Origin: Lepidodermella squamata
Taxonomy: Eukaryota; Gastrotricha
Assembly (NCBI GenBank): GCA_047495785.1
Contig: JBLDXI010000064.1
Span: forward strand, 62,001-126,000
Reading direction: 5' to 3'
Length of the DNA stretch: 64,000 nucleotides
Shown: piece after piece, positions 40,633 to 52,409 of the stretch
Layout of the letters: each line of letters opens with the position of its first letter
How positions within the stretch are numbered: position 1 is the first letter of the stretch
Notes under the pieces: model-generated
What the model saw: the letters and a program-made list of their open reading frames with translations, nothing else
Database searches by the model: none
Told to the model about the DNA's origin: nothing
Made by a program: the position numbers and the translations under genes

Positions 40633-43600
40633 CTAAAAATTCTCGCATAAGACGCTGCCTGGATAGGCATTACATTGAGTTGATGAATAGTAATAACCGT
40701 CGGATGGCACGTTATCTTCAACGGTATTACAGAAATGAATGTAAGCACACCCATCAGATACAACCCCATTCCATTGTGTTGCGTCGTAAGTGTAACTCGA
40801 TCCGTCATCCCATTTGAATACGCCGTTTTGCCGGGTGAGAGCGACCCAGACAGGCCCAGCCTGCGCAGCCTTCAGCGCTTGTCTAGCAGCGGCTAGCTCA
40901 GCGTCAGACCTAATCGTTGCCAATGTAGCATTGTTCTCGACGCATTTGGACGCGCTAGCATCTTTGAGGCCCACAAAAACCACCACCGAGTACTTCTTAG
41001 TCGCATTCTTGCAAGCGTTCTCGTCTGGATAGGCGATATTGACCGGAATTCGAAGCTGGATTGCCGCATTGCAGCCTGTCGCCTCTGCAACGCAGTGAAC
41101 TGTACCGTCGCTGTTGTCGACACAACGGACATAGGACGACTGCAAGTAAAAATCGAAATTTTCATTAAACAGCAACAAAGTGCAAAGGAAGTAATTCCGG
41201 ACTCGAATTACAGAAGATGTCAAATCCTTGGTATTAAATGCAACTTATTTCTTTGCTAAGAGGATATTATATATTGATGTATCTCAAATGAAATGTGCAA
41301 TTTAAAGTGTTTAAACACGAACTCACAGGAGGCGCAGGTGGTGATATTTCGTTGATGCACTTGTCATGGTTTAGTTGGAACGTCTGCAAGTCTGAGAACA
41401 GCTTTTCCTGTAGTAAAATAACCATTTGAAAAGTACCACAACAACTAGGCCATGTGTTCAGCCTTACCTGCGTATATCCCCGAGGGCATGCTGCGTAGCA
41501 AGACAGCTTTTGCGATGCATCCTTGCATGAAACAGCATTCTGCTTAAAATACGATTGCAATTAAAAGGGGCGATTTTTCAAATCACAACTCACTCCAAGC
41601 AGGCAAGACTCGCGATTGATGTACACTCTGGTCGAGTACTGCTGAGTCTCGTTGTTTGTGTTACAGCCAGTGATCTGCGGTCTGCAGTCATTGAACTTTC
41701 CGCTGGTCGAATCGAAGCATCGGACATGAGACTTTTCGCTATCCGGTGCAGCGACTGAAATAACAATAAGACATAGCTGTAATTCCATGCTCAGTTTCAC
41801 TCACCAGATCCATTGGTGCAAGACGCGAGATTGGAATACACAGTCGATTCAGTGGCCTGTGAAAGAGAAATCAGAATGTCATCACCACGACAGAATGAAA
41901 TAGATGTCACTCGCCAAGTTGTTCGGGCAAGAGTAAGGATATGGAACACAAGTTTTGATAACGTTGTTTGAAGTGCAACGCCTGAACTGCAAATTCTAGA
42001 AAAATAGAAAGTAAAAAGTAATCAAATACAATTTTCTGAAGGTTCAGAATTCTTACATTGAACACAGCTCGTTTCTTCTCACATTCGTTGAGGTTGAATC
42101 TCAGGTTCAGCTGTGGGGTCGGACTTCCGAACCAGAACAACTAAAAGATAACAAAAAATGATTTCTTAATAATTTTGAAATTTGAAATTTTGAGAAAGTG
42201 CGCGAGAAATTTTGCAGCCCTGATTTGAAGTCTATCTATGCTCAATAGGGCCGATGCAGGATTCTTTGTTCACCCTTAACGAAATCGAGTTGCCTGTGTA
42301 AGTTTGAAATGCCTGCGTAATTATCGCTAATTCAATGCTCTTCGCAGATACTAAAGGCTTCGACTAAAGGATAAGTGAGCGAGCGCAGCGAGCTTAATAT
42401 GGTGAAAATGCAAGGGGGAAGCAATTTTCTCGTTCTGAAAATGCAGTCCTTGGTGTTGGTACCATATGACTGATACCTGAAGTTACTGAGTGCAATTCAC
42501 TTTGCTTTCACGGCTTTCAAGTTTGAACCAGGGGGGATGACTTATTTTTTTGGGGGCGCGACTTCTCGCGAAGAGGGGGTAAACCCCCTCATCCCTCCCG
42601 CTACTTCCTACACTGATAAAAAGATTTGCGGTAAATTGTGAATTTAAAATTTAGCAATAAAAATATGCATGCGCAACAGACAACAGACAACACTGTAACA
42701 GATAGGATCTTTCTCTAGTGAATGTATTCGAGCTGCTATTGCAAAAAGGGCGGCACGCGACCACTTTTATGCCACCCAAAGTCCTAACCGCCCATTATAA
42801 TTTTAATAATAAAACAAAAAAGCCACACCCAATACCTCTTTCTAATTTCTTGAATTTCTGCTCATAAATACTAGAAGCGGCCATCTATCTATTGATACCA
42901 GGCACACCTATTGTTCCCTTATGGGTAATTTTCTCGCTAAAAAGGGCGCTAAAAAGGGCTATATTTGATGATTTTGGGAAAAAAAATTAAAAAAAAATAG
43001 GTTATTCACGTCGAGAATTTTCTCTGTCCGGCGATATAAAATTTGTCTGGTAAATAATGTATTTTGATTTTCCGATTTTATCTCAGCTCGAAAACTTATT
43101 ATTTGCTAGAATATTAGTATGGTATAACATGAGTAAAAAGTTCATTTCTGAACGGAGCCGACCGAGATTTACGAATCGAAACGAGCCGGAGGCGAGTTGA
43201 GATGAGTAATTCGAGTGCACTGCCGAAAAAATTGGGAAATTGAAAGAAATTATTTACCGTCGGATAGTAGGAAATTAGAAAGATCACTAAGAACTAGATT
43301 ACAAAGATATATAATCTTCAACATCGGACCTACCGTCATTTCACTCTGTTTGTTACAGCCGATGTTTCCAGGCACGCAGAACGGGGTCAGCGCCTCGTGT
43401 TTGTAGCACATCCGACCATTCTATAAGTATATAAATCCTATATAGTACAATCGAAAATAAATTGCAAAATTAAACCCACCCCTCGGCTACAAGCGCCTGG
43501 TTTTTGAAAAATCTGGCCCAACTATCAATAGGAAAAATAAAGAATTGGCAGAATATGAATTTATCGAAACCAGCCTGGTATTCATTGAGTGGATCACAGC

Positions 43601-43748
43601 CATCGGCAGCTGGGACGCAGTTGGTGAATCGGTTGCTGAACTGTGAGAAGCAGCGAACCCAGTTCAACGGCTTCTTGCCAACAGCAGTCACCTCGATAGA
43701 CGCCAGCATCATCAGCGGCAAAAGCAGAGTGTTGCAATGCGCAATCAT
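40633..43748 (-). CDS. Lectin gene I: secreted Cys-module protein with CTLD1 only (446 aa)
   Basis: Ten minus-strand exons: 43575-43748, 43480-43521, 43334-43420, 42057-42140, 41915-41995, 41806-41857, 41594-41754, 41468-41539, 41327-41407 and 40633-41139, joining to 447 codons. Signal peptide (MIAHCNTLLLPLMMLAS; an ATG 12 bp upstream is also possible), RCFSQFSNRFTNC, MCYKHEALTPFCVPGNIGC, FRRCTSNNVIKTCVP, HVRCFDSTSGKFNDC, SCYAACPRGYTQ. The D-part ends with an extra PAPP. The CTLD (279-446) has VRCVDNSDGTVHC, LATIRSDAELAAARQAL, WVALTRQNGVFKWDDGSSY. Two introns start with GC instead of GT (after exon 1, CAG|GCTGGT; after exon 5, TTG|GCGAGT), so the gene could be splicing poorly. Intron 3 is 1.2 kb. 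Confidence 0.8.
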
Positions 43749-44449
43749 TTGATATGACAAACTTTAACAAAAAATCACCTAAAATTTGGCGAATCTTAAC
43801 AAAAAGCGTGAAAATAAAAACAAATGAAATGCAAATGACGGTCACTGCCGGTTCATTTTTTTAGGCGCCCTTTTTGGGGTAAAGCACACTTTCGACGATC
43901 GCACAATCACGGCGGGGAAAACATTATGGTTTACAGCGCGTGGCGTGGGTGTTTTATTTTTTGCCAAACGGCGCTAGAAAAAAGTAATTGCGTAATACGC
44001 CATAAAGAGGGCGATTAATAGTCCTGATCCGGGGTCAAATAATTTCATCAAACATTAGAAAAAAGTAATCTTAGACACGCGAAAATTCATTTAGATCAAT
44101 AAGAAAATCTGCTATTTAATATGAATTCTTCAATTTTTCTAACCGATTTGCTTTACTCGAAATAGCCATCAGAATGGTTTTATTTGATTTTTGTACACCA
44201 ATTTCATTTTATTCTCCGAATCAGTAGTTGATAGAGTTCCCCGATTTACACCATCATAGTACCGTATTTACTTTTTCGAAATTCTAGCTAAAATTTCTTG
44301 CAAAAAATCAAAGGCTTCAATTCAGGCCCCCACAAAAGTACTCTTTATTTTAGGCAGAAATAGAGAAATCTGGCTCTATAGGAAATCTATAATTCACGAA
44401 TTATTCAATTATTATATATGTCACATTGAAAGTGCACTTAAAACCACAG
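43749..44449. other. Upstream of gene I: no gene seen
   Basis: AT-rich, with a scattered GGGCGC-rich spot (43860-43990) and no open frame of note. Confidence 0.4.
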
Positions 44450-44818
44450 CGCAACACAAAACACCAATTTGCAGCAGGATAAAATTGCAACACATAACTT
44501 ATTTCTGTAACTTGTAAGTTCGATATAACAAGAAGATATAGGATAGGGGCAGTTTTTTACGCTCAATCCGAATATGAAAACCGGAAGGGACGATTTTCAA
44601 TTTTTACCCGGTTTTTACCCGGTTTACCCGGTACCAACGTTCCTGACATTCAAACAATTACCACGGTCGTATTCCGCGCCTCCGATAACATCTATTGGTA
44701 TGCCTGAATTTTACTTGTTTCACTAATGCCAAAAACAATGTCGTGTGTTGCAAAATTGTGTGCTGCAAAATATTAAGTTTTGTGTTGCACTTTGGGTATT
44801 TCTGTTACGCTGTGGTGG
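44450..44818. repeat. Imperfect inverted-repeat element (MITE-like)
   Basis: CCACAGCGCAACACAAAAC on the left faces GTTTTGTGTTGCACTTTG and TTACGCTGTGG on the right, with inner arms TTTGCAGCAGG/TGTGCTGCAAAA and ATTGCAACACATAA/GTGTGTTGCAAAAT. ACCCGG-rich DNA lies between. No clear target duplication. Confidence 0.5.
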
Positions 44819-45083
44819 TGAATCCGAATCTGATATCAGCAGTTTTATAGCGATATCCTATAATTGGAAAATAATCGATTTTCGTAATCAATATCGATTG
44901 ATTATCGATTTTTTTCTGATCACTATTCCGGATGGAAAAAACCAATTCGGATTCGGATCCCTCGATGCGGATTACCCCTTGTGGTCAACATGGCGTTGTA
45001 CGGATCCGCCAAATTGTACACTTTAAATGGCGATTTTTGTTATAAATTGTCGACATTTCACGATTATACACTTTCAATGTGAC

Positions 45084-45102
45084 ATATATATATATATATA
45101 TC
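45084..45102. repeat. (AT)n microsatellite
   Basis: About nine AT units. Confidence 0.85.
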
Positions 45103-45419
45103 CGTCATCCTTTGTTGAACTATCTCCGAAGTGATACCAAAGTTTCGAAATCGAGGAAGATACCCAGGCCAAGCTATAATAGACTAGAGTCTCTAGAGCT
45201 GGAGTATGCAGGGTATTATACCGACCGGTTTTTATTCTGAAAAAACCGCCCACCAGTTTAAACCGATTTATACCGGTAATAAACACCGGTTTTTAATGAA
45301 TTTCAATAATCAAAGGATCTGACCAAAGGAGAGTCGAACAACTCAAATGCCTTAGCTTCTATTGAATTTTTGAGTGCACCACGTTAATCTACGCAAAAAA
45401 CTGCATAGTTTGATGTGTT

Positions 45420-45790
45420 ACTGTGTTAAATGCAATAAAGCAATAAAAATTAAAAAAACAGCTAATTATCTCCAGATCTGTGATAGCTGTGAAAATTCTG
45501 AAAACGGGATTGAGTTCCCCGTGCAAACTTTACCCCTCCGGAGTTTCTAAGGGGGATTTTGCGATCAAAAGACGCGGTTTTGCCGATTCCTTTAAAAATT
45601 TGTACAACTTTCCGCTCAACAATTAAAAAACCGGAAGTGAATTTTGATTTTGCGATATTTTCGTTAGGTTTGCGAATTAAGAGATATTTGAGTTCTAGGG
45701 GTAATCTGAGGCGCTGAACACGCTGAGCGCATCTGTTATCACACTGGGAGTATCGGTTATCGAATATCGATTATCGATTATACAGTGAAT
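45420..45790. mobile_element. Diverged relative of the hAT-like element of gene D's intron
   Basis: GCAATAAAGCAATAAAA, CTAATTATCTC, AAAATTCTGAAAA, AGGGGGATTT, GCGGTTTTGCCG and TATCGATTAT...GAATGATT occur in the same order as in 20990-21350. ACCGGTTT-rich DNA at 45220-45290 probably belongs to its left end, but its termini could not be fixed. Confidence 0.55.
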
Positions 45791-45799
45791 GATTGATTT

Positions 45800-47624
45800 T
45801 GTTCGAATTTGGCCGAATCTTACTTGGCAAATGATCCTTCACGCTCAGAATCAAAGCTGATTATCATAACCAACGCAACTCCTGATCTTGTAGCTGATCT
45901 TTCAGCTAGGACGATTGAGATCCTGCTCCTCCCTGCGGTCGGAGAAGGAGCGCCGGGTGAAACCCAGAATTTGAAACTTAAATATTACATACAAGAGTAA
46001 CCTTTTCTTTTATTTAGCTTCAGTCATTGAAAATGACCGGATGTGCTCTAAGCTCTTTGCATTAGTTGTCGCTTGCCGCTATATTAGACTGGCTCTGAAT
46101 TATATCATTCAAATTGAAGGGTAGATAACCCTGACTTGGATTCGTCTTACAGCGGCTATTAGACTAACTAAATAATAGGTAACTAAATCGTAGGCCTATG
46201 ACCCCAACGTAGCCCTAAACCTGCGCGACTGGGGCCTGCTTGATTCAACCTTCAACCTCTTTTTATTGAAACATTTATAAAACCCTATTGGAAATGTGCA
46301 TCGGTTGCGGTAATACTGTCCGTCCGTAGATCTTTCTATCGGAATAAAACATCTTCTACCGTCGGAAACTATCAGAATAATAAAAATATCTCTTTTCATG
46401 CGAAATTACTACTTATTTTCCACTCTACTCTTCCACTACTTTTCCACTCTTCAAAATATCTTTTTCCTCGAATAATGTCTTTCCGATGACGGAACAATCA
46501 ACCATGAACGATAGCACATCACTGCCGAATCTTCAGCTTTGATAACTCGAAGCTTCGGGTCACACGACCAATAGGAATATTATGACCTATGCTGCGTTTT
46601 TTCCCCGCCCGTGCTTCGCATGCTTGGCTGTAACCCACAACTACCTCTTCGAATGGACCTGCCTTCTTCGCCGAACGGTTTGCTCAAAGGCCCAGTTGCC
46701 TCTTCCTGTTCGATGTCTTATACTCGAAAGCTCCAACCAGTCTTCGGCGACGACCGGGCTAGGGGCTTGGGACATCGTTCCAACCGCTAGAGGCTAGAGG
46801 AACAGAATGATGCCGCGGATCGATGGCGAATGGCGATGAATCTTAGCTCGTGGGCGAAAGCCATAGAGCTAGTTATGACGCCCTACTCCTGACTAAGCCT
46901 GCACATATTATATGTACGAATAGTCGAAAAACTGTACATAAATATATACGAACATCCACCCCGATATTTTCACCACTTATTAAACTTATGAGCTTTCAGC
47001 AATAAATATAGGCTGGCACTAAACTTTCCCGATTCTTCGCGATATGGGCTCTTACCGATACTTTTGCCCTTCCTGAACATTTTAGCCGTTGCCATAGGTT
47101 ATGCAGAAAAAGCATCATTGTTCCAAGCCTGTTGACATTATGAATCTGGAAAATCATTGATTTATAAAATCGACATTTGGAATTGATATCGGTTAAATTA
47201 TAACGAGTTATCTGAGTTATCGTAAGCTGACCGCAAAATACGCGTAAAATATAGATTTGTCGTTTAGGCATAAAAGAAGAGGTCGATATTCTAGTGAAGA
47301 CGTGAAATTCCATATTTTTGGAAAATCTGATGCAGGAGTCTCCAGTTTAGCACTGAAACCCCAAAATTACACGAAAAAGTGACGCAGATATCTAGGCAAA
47401 ATAAGGGCGTTCTCTTGGCAAAAATTTCTGGAAAATACCATTCCACCTAGAGTTTGACTGTAATGTTACCTCACTGTTTCGAATAGGACGGGCGTGGCTT
47501 GGTATATGGCTAAAAATTGAACTAATTTAAACTTAAAACCAGCTCTATGTGTAGCCTCTACATAGCTAAGCAAGCCCTAGAGGGCTAGGTTTGATTCCCG
47601 GCAACAACAGAACAATTTAACTGG
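45800..47624. other. Stretch without a supported gene
   Basis: Mixed base composition with a GC-richer part (46560-46870). Frames there are short. Near 47590, GGTTTGATTCCCGG resembles a tRNA B box without the rest of a tRNA. Confidence 0.35.
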
Positions 47625-47984
47625 ATGAGCCTCATCCATCATTCACTCGCGTTCGGGATTGCAGTCGCTCACGCCGCTAAACAAAATTGGTACCGCTTTG
47701 CGTTTAATGGGCTAGAATGCTGCGAAAAACTTGGCATCGGTTCCGGCATGCATACATCGGTATGGGTTCCAGTTTACGCCCAGGGCCTAGAAAAGGATAT
47801 GACTGCACCCCAGTATGTTCGAACAGGAATTTGCTACCCCATTTCGAATAGGACGACGAGGTTCTCTTTGAATAGAGGCATTATTAAAACATTATTAAAA
47901 CCTAAGAAATATGCGTACGATCATCTACCGAACGTTGCAACTGCTGTCTTACCGAGATGCGACTACAACCGATCGCCGTCATCA

Positions 47985-48300
47985 CTAGGACAAAGTGCTG
48001 CCCGCCGTTCTCTTCGCCTACCGATGCCGTCAACTTTTCTACCGGTTTCATCTCGGCCAAGCTGCCCGGTCATTCGCTGCGCTGATTTTCGCCGTATTCA
48101 TGCCTGCTCGTTGTCCGCCGGTAACTGACCTGGCTCAACAACAGCGCATTCTGCAACGCCAGTGGAGCAAGCCCGAGCTAACCTCGACAGAGCTCGACTA
48201 CGTCCTAAACGCTACTTTGACCGCTACGCCAACACTTGTCAGTTCGAGTAGGGCGATCCTGTTAGGGCTCGACTCGCACAGTCAAGCTGCACCGCGTTGA
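47985..48300 (+). pseudogene. LTR-retroelement integrase C-terminal fragment (Ty3/gypsy-like), frameshifted
   Basis: The reading DKVLPAVLFAYR (about 47990) shifts frame into DAVNFSTGFISAKL. Together these match the conserved end of the integrase core of gypsy-like elements (LPAVLFAY ... STGFSPF.LL.GR). The flanking GC-rich DNA (46.5-48.7 kb) may be more of the same decayed element, but reverse transcriptase motifs, LTRs and a primer site were not found. It is not functional. Confidence 0.45.
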
Positions 48301-49168
48301 AGTTACCAGCTGAGCAGAACACGAACACCATCATCGTCAATATCGACCTCAAGCCGTTTGACCAGTTTGAGGACTAGATGGCTGCTCTACCAAAAACGCT
48401 ACCGCTGCACCATCGCCAGCCAACTCGCGTCATGATTCGTCCCTTGAAGCTAGCGCAACGCCTCGGCTACGTCGATACCGAATTCGCTCTACGCGACCTG
48501 TTTCGAAGTGTCAACCTAACTGGCTCGTACGAATACGAATTGATCGTCTTAACATTTATCTGCTTTGCTCCCGCGGTTCTATCTACTCTCTAGCCCTGGT
48601 GAATTCCTGTATCAGTTTCGACGCACTACTGCGACACGAGTGCGACGCTGTAACTACGGCGACTTACAGCGCGAAATAAGACTGCGTCAAGAGAAAGATT
48701 CAATTAGCCATTGTGAATTGTGACCCTACCTTGGGTCAAAATCCAAGATTGGGTTCCTAGATAGACCGTGATAGGTTCCACAGGTGGGGTCGGGCTAGCT
48801 CATCCGATGGTAGTCAGCAGTTAGCGTTAGCAAACTCACCCGACAAACTCACCCGACGATTTCAGAATTTCGACTTTGAAAATTCGCAGAAAACTGAATT
48901 TGATGATTTCTTGATCGCCCTTTTGAGGAATATTGCTTTTCGGTGTTGGCTACAAGGTTTTGAGACCAGGGCACCGTTACCTGGCATGGTCAGGACATAC
49001 TGGTCAACCTGAGATTGAAATTTCGATTTTTTTCAACTTGAAATTGCATAGGGTTCTGATCATTTTTTGATCCAACAAAAAATACCACCATGTCCGCCAT
49101 AGTCTCATTGACAATGTGTCAATTTTTTCGAGTTGGAAATAAAAATGGCGATGCTATTGAAATGCAAT
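48301..49168. other. Stretch without a supported gene
   Basis: A short open frame (48378-48593) has no recognisable motif. The rest is non-coding by eye. Confidence 0.35.
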
Positions 49169-49468
49169 CAAACCGGCCAAATTAGTCCTATCCGCCCAGA
49201 AATATACAGGCGGAGTGCGCGATTTATGTGCTGCAAAAACTGTCGCGAGGAAAAACGTGGAAAGAAGTCAGATCTGAATGCTGAGCCTCTAAAACTTTTT
49301 TAAACTGAATTTTTTCGGTGATAGAAGTGAGGGAGAATCTTAGGGACATTCGTGGGAGTAATTTATTACCTAAAATTCCATAGCTGAAGGCACCTGACAC
49401 AGAAATCAGGGTGCTCGAAAAATCGCCTGAAATCAGCTGGGCGGATAGGACGATTTCGGCCAGTTTTT
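49169..49468. mobile_element. Inverted-repeat MITE, about 300 bp
   Basis: Arms AAACCGGCCAAATTAGTCC/TATCCGCCCAG (49169 on) and CTGGGCGGATAGGACGATTT/CGGCCAGTTTT (to 49468) are inverted with few mismatches over 30 bp. No coding capacity; the target duplication is not clear. Confidence 0.65.
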
Positions 49469-49691
49469 GTGCCTTAAAGACAAACGGATTTCAAAATCGT
49501 GATCAGGGCCTTCCAAAATCCCTAGAATCGTTCTCCCGAAGATAAATAATTCCGCCATGAAAGGGTCATCGGGATTTAGAGCGAAGCGAGAAAAATTTCC
49601 GCAAGTTGGAAACTTCCTTTACGTAATGAGCAATTTTAGCCCTAGAAAATGGGCCGAAGAGGGGTTTTGAATTTTCATTATTGGTAGTTGC

Positions 49692-50058
49692 TTGAACAAC
49701 AAAAACAACCAGCTGGTTACGCCCCTGCCGTGTATACACGCTGTCGCGCTGGCTCATGAACTCCGATCGCATCCAATCCCTGACGAATCCCTGACGAGCA
49801 ATTCCTCTGGTATTGCGTGGCAACCCTCGTGCGAGGCCTCGTGGTCGTGGTCGTGGCACGGCTCAGGTTCCAGTCCAAGCTGAACCTGTGGTATCTGAGC
49901 CAAGGTGCGGTCATAGCCGGTTAACAGTTATCGCATCAATATCTGTTGACGAAGCTGTCAGTAGCCGAGGTCAAGGTCGTGGCAAACTCACCAGCTCTGT
50001 TTCTGTCGATGAAGGACACAACGGAGGGCTAACAACTCAAAAGACGCGCCGGGGTTGA
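49692..50058 (+). pseudogene. MULE transposase C-terminal relic (SWIM finger and RGR tail)
   Basis: LPCIHAVALAHELRSHPIPD matches the second half of the SWIM finger in the MULE at 542-1090 (PCPHAVALAHHLPNHSRIP). A +1 frame then gives RARPRGRGRGTAQVPVQAEP, the basic tail. The upstream Cys pair and the rest of the transposase are missing. A second, older MULE copy on the opposite strand. Confidence 0.6.
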
Positions 50059-50123
50059 ATTGTGGAAACAGCTGTCTAATTAGGTATTCATCGGAAACCA
50101 GTATCTTAAAGTGTCGGAATATA

Positions 50124-50635
50124 CAGTGACAATCAAAAGATCCGCACGGTGGAATTGGGGCGATGCTTGTTGAAATTTTTCGCACGTGCGAAATGAGGCT
50201 GTTTATCCCCAGCAAAACAGACCAAAATGACGCCTTTTTCACGATCTCCAAAAATAGCTCCAAGGAAAGGGGGATAGTTTCAATAATATGAATATATTCA
50301 TGAGATGTCATGAAACTAGGACATTCTTAATTAAGTACCAAAAATTGCAGAAAAATTTGAGCAATTAGAGTAAGGTTATAAGAATTCAAAAATAATGTTT
50401 CCATAATTTTTCTGACATAATTATCAACTTTGAGGGCTTCAGAATATTAATTAGCACCTTATGAATATTCATATTTTTAAAACTATCAAAACTTCTTGGT
50501 CTGTCCGAGTTACACTTTTTATTTTTATCTGAGTTCAACCCAAGCTTGGAGCTAAAAATAGTTCGGGCGCGTGTGAGATATTTTTAGCTTCAACTCAACA
50601 AATTCCTGACCGTGCGTAACTTTTGATTTTCACTG
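50124..50635. mobile_element. Tc1/mariner-type MITE, 512 bp
   Basis: CAGTGACAATCAAAAGATCC at the left and TAACTTTTGATTTTCACTG at the right are inverted, continuing to GCACGGT/ACCGTGC, with TA on each side. The CAGTG...AAAAG terminus is typical of Tc1-like elements. No transposase frame. Confidence 0.75.
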
Positions 50636-51257
50636 TACTGTTATTAAAATATAGGTCGTTGTCTAATAAGCAACTAGTTTTTTGCCAATTTGCTCAAAAA
50701 ACTAGTTTAATATCTTGTAATAATGGATCCTATATAATGGATAAAAAAAGGATCCTATGCCAAACATTTGGATCAAATGTCAAACTATTATGCAATTCGG
50801 CGAAAATCAGGGACCCCAAAGTCCATGGAAATGATGTCGAATATTTTTTCTACCGGAGTTAAATAATTCCGCCATGAAAAGGTTAACCTTCGCAGCGCAT
50901 GAAATAGATTTATGAGTTCGGTCTCTATTAGGCATGGCGGCAATAAAGCTTTTCCGTTTCACACCTAGAAATAATACCAAAAAGGCAAATTGTATGCACC
51001 TTCTCCTAGATCCTAGAAAAAATACAAATAATCAGCCCACGTGAGTGAAACGAGCTATAGTTGTCATAGTTTGCACAGGAAATGGTATAGAGGTTTCAAA
51101 ATTTCCAGCATGGCGCAGCCGCCTTTTACCGAAGCGGAAAAAATCGCACAATAGTCGCTTGTTCCGAAGAAATAAATTATAATAAGTAAACCCGATAATT
51201 AGGATTTCCTAATATAATTCCTAATATAATTCCTAAATCGTGTCGCTAACATATCCA
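50636..51257. other. Stretch without a supported gene
   Basis: AT-rich. Small direct repeats (GGATCCTAT, TAATTCCTAATATAATTCCT) only. Confidence 0.4.
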
Positions 51258-51410
51258 CGGGTTGGGCAGAACGACTTGCCTTAAATAGAAACAATGGCTC
51301 AGAAAAAATGATGCGTAGAATAAACTGGCGCTCAGCTATCTTGCGACTGACTTAGCGGGTGGCGGATATGCCATTTTTCTATTTTAGGCAAGTCGTTCTG
51401 TCGCCCACCC
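51258..51410. mobile_element. Short inverted-repeat MITE, about 150 bp
   Basis: Left arm GGGTTGGGCAGAACGACTTG then CCTTAAATAGAAA; right arm TTTCTATTTTAGGCAAGTCG then TTCTGTCGCCCACCC. The arms pair over about 33 bp. Outer limits are approximate. Confidence 0.65.
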
Positions 51411-51779
51411 CGCGATATAGAGTCGTTACCACTTACCACCTGATTCTCGTCTATTAAGATGATAAAAGGCTATCACGATGATAATAATATTTATTATTTT
51501 AAAATAATCTTGATCGTGTGCGTACTGCCAAGGAAGCTTAATAAGTAAATAGCACGCTAGAACTTTATAACCAATCGGATTAGCGTAAGTAGCCTGCCCT
51601 TCTAATCCTGGAAATATCAATTTACGAATACAAATGATGATGATACGATGATAATGACTCCAACGATTAGCTAACAACAGTTAACTATGTATCGCCGATT
51701 TTATGCCGATGTTTATTATTAATAACGAAGAAATAACGAAGAAATGATCGCATTTTGCTGCCAGTTTTTTTGCCCACAT

Positions 51780-52345
51780 CATTTTAGAACAAGATTTTCT
51801 GTTTTCGAAATGAAAAATGGCAGTTTTGTTAAAAATGTGCTGCTTTGCCGCAACTGCTGTTCTGCATAATTGGTGTCTCAGCGCCGTACCAAAGAAATCA
51901 TCTAGATTTTCTACAAAAAAGTTGCCACATCGTGACAACTTTGTGCGCAAATTCTGGGACATGCGGCTTAGCGAAATGGCGAAGAATTCCATTGCTGCTT
52001 TGCAAATAACGACCATGAATCCGGAAATTTAGTCTACGGCAGTGGTGCGCAAACATTTTCATCTACCGGCGATTTTGGCAGCCGCGAGGGTACCAAACCG
52101 GCCGCAACACTATTGGCAACTCCAACCGGCCGCACAACCAGATTATTTGTACATGTCATCGGCGGAAGCAACTGATTTATTTTGTTAAGATCTTCAATTC
52201 AGCATTTTGATGAGAAATTCAAAATGTTACGATTTTCCACCTTGGATTTGGCAGAGCATTTTAAGAGACTACCCAAAACCAAACACTTGCCGCCCAGCCT
52301 TCTTGATTTATTCCCCGACTGATTCATCCCAACCCATGATTCAAC
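51780..52345. repeat. Interspersed repeat, copy 1 (also at 61482-62036)
   Basis: Shares long near-identical stretches with 61482-62036: GAAATGAAAAATGGCAGTTT, GTGCTGCTTTGCCGCAACTG, GCAGTGGTGCGCAAACATTT, TTGGCAGAGCATTTTAAGAG. It ends at CCAACCCATGATTC in both. Family unknown; probably a dispersed non-autonomous TE. Confidence 0.7.
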
Positions 52346-52409
52346 CAGTAGAAACCGGATTTTTACGTTTTGAAGCGGTTGTTCCAATATGTTTTTTCCC
52401 CGGCTATTA

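Noticed and set aside
47560-47625. Possible tRNA or SINE head (GGTTTGATTCCCGG)
   Set aside because: B-box-like only; no cloverleaf or A box found.
47625-47990. Long open frame before the integrase fragment
   Set aside because: No recognisable retroelement motif upstream of DKVLPAVLFAYR; not called as coding.
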